Shown here: positions 53,185 through 60,652 of the stretch, one piece after another
Numbering within the stretch: the first letter of the stretch is position 1
How the letters are laid out: each line of letters starts with the position of its first letter
Source of the DNA: Verrucomicrobiota bacterium
GTDB taxonomy: Bacteria > Verrucomicrobiota > Verrucomicrobiia > Opitutales > Opitutaceae
Reading direction: 5' to 3'
DNA length: 64,000 bases
NCBI GenBank assembly: GCA_023428905.1
Contig: JAEYWP010000014.1
Span: 1-64,000, forward strand
The notes under the pieces: generated by a model
The model's input: the letters and a program-made list of their open reading frames with translations, nothing else
Database searches by the model: none
What the model was told of the DNA's origin: nothing
Position numbers and translations under genes: made by a program

Positions 53185-53940
53185 ATGGGTCTGTTCCGCG
53201 CCTTCAAACGTGTCTTCATCTGGCTCGGCCTGGCCGCTGAAAAAGCGACCGAGACCGACGCCATCAACCAAGCTGTGGTCGAACGCGGCATCCGTGATGC
53301 CAAGGCCAAGGCGGACAAGGCGCATTACGCCAACGGCCAACTGGCCGGGCAGATCGCGCTGCTGAAGGACCAGATTCGCCGCCAGGAGCGCCAGCGCACC
53401 GAGACGCAGGGTTTCCTGCAATCAGCCGCCGCGGCCAATGACGAGGCCAATGGCGCCCATTTTGCCGAGGAGCTCGCCACCATCGAGCAGGATATCGCCG
53501 ACAACCAGTCGCAGCTCGACAGCCTGGAACAACTCTACAAGCAAAACACGGAGATCATCGCCAACAGCCTCCGCGAGATCCAGCGCTTCCAGCGCGAGTT
53601 CGAGGCGGTGAAGGCCAAGGTCGCGGTCGGGCGCTCGCTCGAGCAGCTCTCGGGCATGATGAAGGGCTCGATCTCCGAATTGCAGGGCATGATGGGCGGA
53701 GAGATGGGTGAATCCATGCAGCAACTACGCCAGGCCGCCGCGGCGGGTGAAGGCCAGATGCGTGCCACCCTCGACCTCGCCAAGGAGATGGGCTCGGGCA
53801 TCCAGCGCCAGCAGGAAGTGCGTCGCGCCCGCGGTGCGCAGCTCTTCAAGGAGTACCAGAAGAAGATGGGAATGGTGCAGGGCGAGGCCTCCTCCACCCC
53901 CGCACCCGCCCCCGAGCGCCAGAAGATCGGGGAGAGTTGA
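53185..53940 (+). CDS. PspA/IM30-like coiled-coil protein
   Basis: A 251-residue, almost entirely helical protein with an amphipathic N-terminus (MGLFRAFKRVFIWLGLAAEK) and long coiled coils (about 25-150). The middle ends in a Met/Gly-rich stretch (SGMMKGSISELQGMMGGEMG). Size and layout fit the PspA/Vipp1 (ESCRT-III-like) superfamily, with divergent sequence. It probably binds the inner membrane and forms oligomers. It opens a five-gene cluster that includes an AAA+ ATPase, the natural disassembly partner of such polymers. Confidence 0.65.
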   Translation: MGLFRAFKRVFIWLGLAAEKATETDAINQAVVERGIRDAKAKADKAHYANGQLAGQIALLKDQIRRQERQRTETQGFLQSAAAANDEANGAHFAEELATIEQDIADNQSQLDSLEQLYKQNTEIIANSLREIQRFQREFEAVKAKVAVGRSLEQLSGMMKGSISELQGMMGGEMGESMQQLRQAAAAGEGQMRATLDLAKEMGSGIQRQQEVRRARGAQLFKEYQKKMGMVQGEASSTPAPAPERQKIGES

Positions 53941-53986
53941 ACCTCGCCCGCTTCCGTCCCGCACCCAGCCCTAACCCTACCCAAAC

Positions 53987-55678
53987 ATGACCGGTCGTGG
54001 AAAATTCGTCCTCACGCTCCTGATCCTCGCGATGGCGGGAATCGGCGTCTATAAGTGGTGGGATAAACTCAAGCCCGTCGCCCCCGCGGCCGCCACCGCC
54101 GCCACCGCGGCCGGTGCCACCCCCGCCGCCGCGTCCACCGCCGCCACGGCGGCCGGTGCAGCCGAGATCGCGGAAGGCATTGTCGAGCCTCTCTACGCCT
54201 GCCCCATCCTCGAGCCCGCCGGGGTGTATGTCCCGAAGGACAACACCGTCGACATTGAGCTCAGTGAATACGCCGGATACGCCGGCCTGGTCGCGGCCAA
54301 TGGAGGACTCGAGCCGAGCGAAAACTCGATCTTCTTCCGCAAGCACGGCTTCAAGGTGCGGATCAAGCTGTCGGAGGAGGAGAGCTGGTCCGCCCTCAAC
54401 GCCGGCCGCATGGCAGCCTCCGCCACCACGGTGGACGTGCTCGCCACCCACTGCCGCACCTTTCATGTCACCGTCCCGGTGCAGATCGGGTATTCACGCG
54501 GCGCCGACGGCATCGTCGTGCGCAAGGACATCCGCAGGATCAACGACCTGAAGGGCAGGACCCTGATCACCGCCCAGTTCACCGAGGCGGATTTTTTCCT
54601 CCGCTACCTCGCGCAGGAGGCGGGCCTGGGGATGAACATGCTGGCAGACCTGGGCACGCGCCCCGACCCGGAAAAGGTCAACGTGGTGTACGCCGCGGAC
54701 GCCTTCACCGCCGGAGACCTCTTCCTCAAGGAACTGCAGAGCGGCGGAAAGCGCCTGGCCGGCTGCGTCACGTGGGCTCCCAAAACCACCGAGGTGGTGG
54801 AGGCAAGTGCCGGCGCCGCGCAACTGCTCACGACGAACAAGAACCTGCTCATCGTGGCGGACATCCTGGTCGTGAACAAAGGCTTCGCCCAGGCCAACCC
54901 CGCGATCGTGGCCGGGCTGACCGCCGGAATCCTGGAGGGCAACAGTCTGGTGCGCGATAATCCCGCGGCTCAACTCGACCTGATTGCAAAGGCCTTCAAG
55001 TGGTCGCGGGAGGATGCCCGGGCGGAATTGGCGAAGGTGCACTTTTCCAACTTCCCCGAGAATCAGGCCTTTTTCTCCGGGGCGATCGACGCGGCAGGCA
55101 GCTTCACCGGCATCTTCCAGTCGGCCGTGCTCGCCTATGGCTCGGAGCTGATCAAGGACCCGCTCGATCCGGACCGCTTCTCGGATCTCACCCACCTCCA
55201 GGCTCTGGAAAAGACCGGCCAGTTTGCCTCGCAGCAGCTGGCCATCGCTCCCATCCGCTCCACCTCCACCGGGGCGATCGAGGGCGATCCGCTCCTCAGC
55301 AAGGACATCCGGTTTCTCTTCGAGCCCAACTCCTCCAAGCTCGACCTCACGTATCAGGCCAATCTGGACAACCTCGGCGCGATCAAACGCCTGCTCCAGG
55401 TCAGCCCCGGCTCGACCATTCTCCTGCGAGGGCACGTCGATAACGCCCTGGTGGAGAAATTCCGCGAGCAGGGCGGCGAACCCTTCGTGCGCCAGATGGC
55501 GCTGAAAGCGATGGAGCTGAGCAAAAACCGCGCGTCGGAGATCCGCCGTGTCCTGGTCGAACAGCAGAAGGTGGACGCCGCGCGCCTTGAAACGGTGGGC
55601 CGTGGCTGGGAGGAGCCCGCCGGCCCGGATCCTGAAAAGAACCGGCGCGTGGAGGTGCAATGGTTCACGGTGGAGTGA
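53987..55678 (+). CDS. Substrate-binding-like protein fused to an OmpA peptidoglycan-binding domain
   Basis: A 563-residue protein. It has an N-terminal TM anchor (about 6-25), an Ala/Pro-rich linker, and a periplasmic binding-protein-like region (about 70-400, with RINDLKGRTLITAQFTEADF and AGDLFLKELQSGG). The C-terminal OmpA domain (about 440-560) has IRFLFEPNSSKLDLTYQANL and NRASEIRRVLVEQQKV. It would span from inner membrane to peptidoglycan and may sense a ligand. Its last 19 bp overlap the next gene. Confidence 0.82.
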   Translation: MTGRGKFVLTLLILAMAGIGVYKWWDKLKPVAPAAATAATAAGATPAAASTAATAAGAAEIAEGIVEPLYACPILEPAGVYVPKDNTVDIELSEYAGYAGLVAANGGLEPSENSIFFRKHGFKVRIKLSEEESWSALNAGRMAASATTVDVLATHCRTFHVTVPVQIGYSRGADGIVVRKDIRRINDLKGRTLITAQFTEADFFLRYLAQEAGLGMNMLADLGTRPDPEKVNVVYAADAFTAGDLFLKELQSGGKRLAGCVTWAPKTTEVVEASAGAAQLLTTNKNLLIVADILVVNKGFAQANPAIVAGLTAGILEGNSLVRDNPAAQLDLIAKAFKWSREDARAELAKVHFSNFPENQAFFSGAIDAAGSFTGIFQSAVLAYGSELIKDPLDPDRFSDLTHLQALEKTGQFASQQLAIAPIRSTSTGAIEGDPLLSKDIRFLFEPNSSKLDLTYQANLDNLGAIKRLLQVSPGSTILLRGHVDNALVEKFREQGGEPFVRQMALKAMELSKNRASEIRRVLVEQQKVDAARLETVGRGWEEPAGPDPEKNRRVEVQWFTVE

Positions 55679-56592
55679 GTTACCGCCGCGCTTTTTTCAA
55701 AAGCCGCCACCACCTCTGGCTGCTTCTGTTGACCGTGGGCCTGGGGTTCGCCTCGGGCCAGGCGCTCGGCCTGCTGGCCGGCCTCACTCTCTATGCTCTG
55801 GGTTGGGTTTATCTGCCCGACGCGGGGTTCTTCCGACGTCAGGTCGACGCGCATCTGAAGGCGGAGCAGGACCGGGTGGAGTCCGCCAAGTGGGCGGAAT
55901 TCCAGGCCCAGCATGACGCCCTGCTGTCGTCCCTCTCCCCGGTGCGGCGCACCCGCTATAACCAGCTTGCCGGCCTCTGCGCCGCGATCGAGAAGGCGTC
56001 CAACGAGGCGCAGAGCGCGACCGGGATGGACCTGGAATCGCGGCTGGAAAAACTGGACGAGCTGCTCTGGACCTTTCTGCGCATGCTGACGGTGGAGCAG
56101 ACCCTGGAGGTTTTCCTCGAGAGCGAGCGCAAGGAGCGGATTCCCGAGGTGGTGCGTTCGCTCGAGGCGGAGGCCGAAACCCTCACGGTGGAGGTCGCCG
56201 AGCTGAAGACGCGCACACCGGTTCCCCTCGCGCTCGCACCGAAGGAGAGGCTGCTCACCTCGCGCCTGGAACGTCTGAGCGGGCTGCGGCAGCGCCAGGC
56301 CAAGCTGGAACAGGCGCAGGCCAACCTGGAGCTGATCCGTTCCGAGCAGGAGCGCCTGGTCGAGCAGGTGAAGCTGATCCGCGCCGACGCGGTGGCCTCC
56401 AAGAACGCCGACGCGCTGTCCGCGCGCATCGACCTCAGCATTGAGCACCTCTCCACCACCAACCAGTGGCTCTCCGAACTCACCGAATTCAAGGACGTGA
56501 CCCAGCAGATGCCGGAGATGCCGGCGCACGCCCGGGCCCGCCGCCTTTCCGCCTCCACCCCGCCGCAGCTGCCCAATTCGCAGACCTCGTGA
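55660..56592 (+). CDS. Membrane coiled-coil protein of the PspA-AAA cluster
   Basis: A 310-residue protein with one or two hydrophobic segments near the N-terminus (about 17-52, LWLLLLTVGLGFASGQALGL) followed by long coiled coils (VRSLEAEAETLTVEVAELKT, LRQRQAKLEQAQANLELIRS, EQERLVEQVKLIRAD). No enzymatic motif is seen. It probably anchors the cytoplasmic machinery to the membrane. It overlaps the OmpA-fusion gene by 19 bp and the ATPase gene by 4 bp, so the three are translationally coupled. Confidence 0.7.
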   Translation: MVHGGVSYRRAFFKSRHHLWLLLLTVGLGFASGQALGLLAGLTLYALGWVYLPDAGFFRRQVDAHLKAEQDRVESAKWAEFQAQHDALLSSLSPVRRTRYNQLAGLCAAIEKASNEAQSATGMDLESRLEKLDELLWTFLRMLTVEQTLEVFLESERKERIPEVVRSLEAEAETLTVEVAELKTRTPVPLALAPKERLLTSRLERLSGLRQRQAKLEQAQANLELIRSEQERLVEQVKLIRADAVASKNADALSARIDLSIEHLSTTNQWLSELTEFKDVTQQMPEMPAHARARRLSASTPPQLPNSQTS

Positions 56593-58355
56593 ACGCGACT
56601 CTCCCCATCCCCTCCCGCACCAGCCTGCCCGCCTGGGCGGGCGACCTGGCCCGCCTCTGGAACAGCGGTGCACACAGTCTTTTCCTGCTTCACGGCAATG
56701 TCTTTGACCTGCACCCGGTCCGCGTGTCACCGCGCACCGACTACGGCAGCCTCACCGCCTTTTTCTCCCAGCGTCTTTTTGCCGGCCGCGCGTATTTGAT
56801 GTTCTACGACATCGGGGAGGGGTTGTCCTTCGGCAGCCCCGCCATGCAGGCGCGCTTCTTTGAGTGGCTGCGGGTCTTCGACGAGGTGGAGGGGACCGCC
56901 TTTCATCAGCAGGGACCGCCGCGCGCCTTCAACGAGCTCGTCCCCATCCTCCGGCGCTTTTTCCTGAAACTCGCGGACGACCAGGCGACCGAGCGCGGCC
57001 TTACCCTCGTCCTGCGTTTCCCGGAGAAGATCATCCCGGCGGCGGAGGAGGCGAGCGCCTCGGTGGACGAACGCGCCGCCCTGGTCACGCTCCTGCGCTG
57101 GGCGGCCTCACCGGAGCTGCTCAGCGCCGACGTCGGCATTGTGCTGGTGACGGAATCTTCCGCCGAAGTTCACTCCGATGTCGTGCAAAACCCGCATGTG
57201 GCCAGCGTTCGGATTCCGTTGCCGGACTTGGAAGAGCGACGCCGTTTTCTCGATTCCGGCTGGCTCGACCGCACCATCGGCGGCGAGGGACTCCAGGGTG
57301 CCAGCGATCTTTCCATCGATGACCTGGCGCGCCGCACCTCCGGGCTTTCGCTGCTGCGGGTCGAACAGCTCGTGCTCGCGGTGGTGAAGTCCGGCGAGCG
57401 CCTGACGATCGACAAGGTGAGCGCGGGCAAACGGCGGCTGATCGAGGATTACTGCCAGGGATTGGTGCGCTTCAAGGATCCGCGCCCCGGCGTCTCTCTC
57501 GACCACGTTGCCACCCACACTGCGGCTAAGAAGCGCCTGCGTGAGCTGGCCTGGCTGATCCGCAATCAGAAGGAGGACGTGCTCGAGCGTGGCGTCCTGG
57601 TCCCCGGCCGCGTCGGCGTGGGCAAATCCTTCCTGATCGATTGTTTTGCGTCCGAGTGCGGGCTCCCCGTGCTCGAACTCGGCGACTTCCGCTCCAAGTG
57701 GGTCGGCGAAACCGAGCGCCAGCAGAGCCGCATCCTGATGACGGTCCGCGCGCTCGGGCCGGTGATTGTCGTGGTCGACGAAGCCGACGCGGTGTTCGGC
57801 AATCGCTCGGCCGACGGCGACAGCGGCGTCTCCACCCGCGTCTTCGCCGCGTTCGCCGCGCACCTCGGCGACAGCAGCCTGCGCGGCCGGGAGTTGTGGA
57901 TCGCCATGACCTCGCGGCCCGACCTGCTCGCGATCGACATGAAACGCCAGGGGCGTTTCGGCCTCTGCGTGCCGCTGTTCGCCGCCCAGACTGCAGACGA
58001 GGTGGCGGAGCTCTTCAGCGTGATTGCGCGGGTGAAGAAAATCGCGCTCGGCGACGACGTGCTCGCGTTTGTGCGGAATGCCCTGGGTGAAAAGGCCCTG
58101 ACCGGCAGCGACGTCGAGGCGATCCTGATCCGTGCAAAGGAGCGCGCCGTGCTGGCCCAGCGCGACCAGGATGTGCAGTTGGCCGACGTGCGCGAGGCGG
58201 TGGAGTCCTTTATCGACCCCCTCGATCCGAGGATGCTCGCCCTCCAGGAACTCGCCGCGGTCCTCGCCTGCTCCGACCGGCGTTTCCTCCCGGAACGTTA
58301 CGCGCAGGTGCCGCGGGAAACGGTGGCGGCGCAGTTTTCGGCCCTCCGGCCCTAG
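56589..58355 (+). CDS. Ycf46-like AAA+ ATPase with degenerate N-terminal module
   Basis: A 588-residue protein. Residues about 25-265 look like an AAA module without a Walker A (LFLLHGNVFDLH, GIVLVTESSAEVHS). Residues about 310-540 are a complete AAA+ module: Walker A GRVGVGKSF (about 340-348), Walker B VIVVVDEAD (about 392-400), sensor 1 IAMTSRPD and an arginine-finger region KRQGRFG. The layout resembles Ycf46-type proteins. Likely role: ATP-driven remodelling of the PspA-like polymer, as Vps4 acts on ESCRT-III (inference). The GTG start overlaps the upstream stop (GTGA). Confidence 0.8.
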   Translation: MNATLPIPSRTSLPAWAGDLARLWNSGAHSLFLLHGNVFDLHPVRVSPRTDYGSLTAFFSQRLFAGRAYLMFYDIGEGLSFGSPAMQARFFEWLRVFDEVEGTAFHQQGPPRAFNELVPILRRFFLKLADDQATERGLTLVLRFPEKIIPAAEEASASVDERAALVTLLRWAASPELLSADVGIVLVTESSAEVHSDVVQNPHVASVRIPLPDLEERRRFLDSGWLDRTIGGEGLQGASDLSIDDLARRTSGLSLLRVEQLVLAVVKSGERLTIDKVSAGKRRLIEDYCQGLVRFKDPRPGVSLDHVATHTAAKKRLRELAWLIRNQKEDVLERGVLVPGRVGVGKSFLIDCFASECGLPVLELGDFRSKWVGETERQQSRILMTVRALGPVIVVVDEADAVFGNRSADGDSGVSTRVFAAFAAHLGDSSLRGRELWIAMTSRPDLLAIDMKRQGRFGLCVPLFAAQTADEVAELFSVIARVKKIALGDDVLAFVRNALGEKALTGSDVEAILIRAKERAVLAQRDQDVQLADVREAVESFIDPLDPRMLALQELAAVLACSDRRFLPERYAQVPRETVAAQFSALRP

Positions 58356-58494
58356 CCGCGGTTGAGGGGACGGCCCGCCCCGGCACGGCGTCGAGCCTCA
58401 CGCCGCGACGCGGCATGCGGGACTTTCCCGGTGCGCATTTCCGATGAACCGAAGGCGCCGACGCGGGGTCGTACCCGACCCACCACCGCACACC

Positions 58495-58854
58495 ATGGGA
58501 CTCCCACTTGTACCGATTCTCTCCGCGCTGACGCCGGTCGTGCTCGGCGCCTTCGACCTCTATCGCAAGCGGCGCGAGGCGCGGGAGGCGAACTCCGGCG
58601 CACCCTCCCAGGCTGAGGGGATGCGCACGCCGGATGTGCTGGCCAAGCGCATGGACGAACTCGAAGCCTCGGATGTGGAGCAGGCACGCCTGATCAGCCA
58701 ACTCTCGAACACCGTCGAGGCGCTGGCAAAGACGCTCCAGCAGGAAATTGAAGCGGGACGGCGGCGCGACGTGCAGCTGCGCCAGCGTCTCTGGATCGCC
58801 TATGGAGTGGCGGGCATGAGCGCCCTCCTGGCATTGTGGGTCGGCCTCCGCTGA
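58495..58854 (+). CDS. Small double-TM coiled-coil protein
   Basis: A 119-residue protein with a hydrophobic N-terminus (MGLPLVPILSALTPVVLGAF), a central coiled coil (LAKRMDELEASDVEQARLIS, TVEALAKTLQQEIEAGRRRD) and a C-terminal TM helix (YGVAGMSALLALWVGLR). It is probably a membrane-bound helical hairpin. It follows the AAA+ gene by 139 bp in the same direction and is the last member of the cluster by position; no family is recognised. Confidence 0.65.
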   Translation: MGLPLVPILSALTPVVLGAFDLYRKRREAREANSGAPSQAEGMRTPDVLAKRMDELEASDVEQARLISQLSNTVEALAKTLQQEIEAGRRRDVQLRQRLWIAYGVAGMSALLALWVGLR

Positions 58855-58899
58855 CGGGACGACCCACCGCGTGATCTCACGGCGCGGGGCCGATCCGGC

Positions 58900-59109
58900 T
58901 CAGCGCTTGGCGATCTTCTTGGCGCGCGAGACGACCTTCTTGCGGCCGGTGCTGCGGCCGAGCGACTTCTTCGCCGTCTTCACCGCGCGTTTTGCCTTCT
59001 TCTTCGGGGTGCGGGTGGCCTTGGCCACGCGGCCCCCGGTGTATTCAATTTCGTGTTTCTGCGAGGAGACACGTTTCGAGTCCTGCTTCCTGCGTTTTGA
59101 GGTTGCCAT
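58900..59109 (-). CDS. Lysine-rich basic protein, histone H1-like
   Basis: A 69-residue, strongly basic protein (KSLGRSTGRKKVVSRAKKIA, TRTPKKKAKRAVKTAKK) with a short ordinary N-terminal part (SSQKHEIEYTGGRVAKATRT). The composition resembles bacterial histone-H1-like DNA-binding proteins. The start is the ATG at 59109. It is convergent with the double-TM gene. Function is presumed nucleoid or nucleic-acid binding. Confidence 0.65.
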   Translation of the reverse strand: MATSKRRKQDSKRVSSQKHEIEYTGGRVAKATRTPKKKAKRAVKTAKKSLGRSTGRKKVVSRAKKIAKR

Positions 59110-59190
59110 AGCGACGTAACAGTCCTGTTGCGCGGCCGAGAGTTCCCGCCAACCGGTGTAGTGAGCGCGGCATGACACCGCGCGCGCCGC

Positions 59191-59805
59191 TCAGGTGCCG
59201 TAGAGACGGTCGCCAAAATCGCCGAGCCCGGGCAGGATGTACTTCCTTCCGTTCAGCTCGCGGTCGAGGGCGCCGGCAAAGATCCGCACCCGCGGGTGAG
59301 ATGCCTGCACCGCCTGCACACCCTCCGGGGACGCGACGATGTTGAGCATGCAGACATCGTCCGCACCGCGTTCGAAAATCACATCGAGTGCCTGAACCGC
59401 CGAGCCGCCGGTCGCCAGCATCGGGTCGACCAGCATCACCCGCGCGCCGCCCAGCGGTGGAAGCTTGCAGTAGTAGCTGCGCGCACGCGCGGTCTCATGG
59501 TCGCGCTCCAGTCCGATGTAGCCGACGCTGACATCGGGAAAGAGATCTACGATCGGATCGAGCATGCCGAGGCCTGCGCGCAGGATCGGCACCGCCACGA
59601 GCGGCTGGGCCAGCACGCGCCCCGTGCAGGCCTCCAGGGGCGTATTCACCAGGGCGGTTTCGGTGCGGAGGTCGCGCGTGGCCTCGAGCGCCAGCAACAG
59701 GGAGATCTGGTGGCAGAGGACGCGAAACTGCGCCGGAGGCGTGCTTTTTTCCCGGAGACGGGCGAGGACGTGGTGGGCGAGCGGGTGCTCCAGCGTGGAA
59801 AACAT
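59191..59805 (-). CDS. upp: Uracil phosphoribosyltransferase
   Basis: A 204-residue enzyme that converts uracil and PRPP to UMP in pyrimidine salvage. The PRPP-binding loop is in MLVDPMLATGGSAVQALD, and the uracil-binding C-terminus YILPGLGDFGDRLYGT is typical of Upp. Other conserved segments are VPILRAGLGMLDPIVDLFPD and VGYIGLERDHET. The start is the ATG at 59805. It follows a nucleoside deoxyribosyltransferase gene by 53 bp on the same strand, forming a salvage pair. Confidence 0.93.
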   Translation of the reverse strand: MFSTLEHPLAHHVLARLREKSTPPAQFRVLCHQISLLLALEATRDLRTETALVNTPLEACTGRVLAQPLVAVPILRAGLGMLDPIVDLFPDVSVGYIGLERDHETARARSYYCKLPPLGGARVMLVDPMLATGGSAVQALDVIFERGADDVCMLNIVASPEGVQAVQASHPRVRIFAGALDRELNGRKYILPGLGDFGDRLYGT

Positions 59806-59858
59806 GGTGTGAGGTGAGGGGCGGCGGGCGGCTCTGCGCCGCGGCGGGGCGGCGTTGG

Positions 59859-60560
59859 CTAGAGCAGATCGCGCTCCACCTTGCGTTGGAGGATCTCCTC
59901 GAACTCTCGGCGGAGGTCCTTTTCCTTGCCGCGCAGTCCCGGCATGAGCGCGAGCCAGTTGTAGACTTCCTCCCGCAGGTGCTTCGGCATGACGGGCTCG
60001 ATCGCGGTGACGCGGTCGAGGGCGCGGACACACGCCTGGGCGATCTGGTCGCACATCACGTGGGAATCGGCCGAACTCTGAAGCCCGGCGAGCCGGACCA
60101 CCTCATCGAGCGGCTGGTGGCGACGGCGTTTCATCACGCCCTTGTAGGTGCCGAGGCTGTCGACGATCACATTGACGGTGCGCGGATAGAAGCTGGTCAT
60201 CAGGTTCCACGGGTCTCCGCGTTGGTCGCCGCCCTGGCGAAAATCACTTCGCAGGATGACCGAGGGGATGTCCGCGAACTTTGCGAACATGAATTCCACC
60301 ACCGTGCCCGAGTCCAGCTCGGTGCCGTCGTAGTTGAAGAGCCCGAGGTCGCAGTTGAGGAGAGTCTGGATGTCCTGATCGCGGATCGAATGCGCGGTGT
60401 TGCCACGTTGCTCCAGGTTTTGCGGCAGGATGCACAGGTACCGCCCGTGCGATCGTTCGTAGATCGCCTCGGCGAGGTAGGCATTTCCGATCAGGTGCTT
60501 GGCGCTAAAGAGCTCGCTGGCAAAATACACCGTGTAGCTCTTCGTGCGTTTGTTCTTCAT
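59859..60560 (-). CDS. Nucleoside 2-deoxyribosyltransferase family protein
   Basis: A 233-residue protein of the nucleoside 2-deoxyribosyltransferase family, with VYFASELFSAKHLIGNAYLA at the N-terminus. The active-site region is LNCDLGLFNYDGTELDSGTV then VEFMFAKFADIPSVILRSD, which includes the expected D and the nucleophile-region E. It exchanges or cleaves bases of deoxynucleosides, feeding uracil or thymine to salvage. The C-terminal about 70 residues are extra helices not typical of the minimal enzyme. The start is the ATG at 60560; upp is next. Confidence 0.83.
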   Translation of the reverse strand: MKNKRTKSYTVYFASELFSAKHLIGNAYLAEAIYERSHGRYLCILPQNLEQRGNTAHSIRDQDIQTLLNCDLGLFNYDGTELDSGTVVEFMFAKFADIPSVILRSDFRQGGDQRGDPWNLMTSFYPRTVNVIVDSLGTYKGVMKRRRHQPLDEVVRLAGLQSSADSHVMCDQIAQACVRALDRVTAIEPVMPKHLREEVYNWLALMPGLRGKEKDLRREFEEILQRKVERDLL

Positions 60561-60652
60561 GGGGCGGCGCTGCAAGGGAACGCACACCCCCGCGCCGGCT
60601 CAACCGGAAAACGCGGCGGGATGCCGCGGTTCCGCCTGTAGTCGGCCAGCCG

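Noticed and set aside
54494..56730. Long antisense frames under the SBP-OmpA and coiled-coil genes
   Set aside because: No domains are visible, and the sense-strand proteins have clear motifs, so these are shadows.
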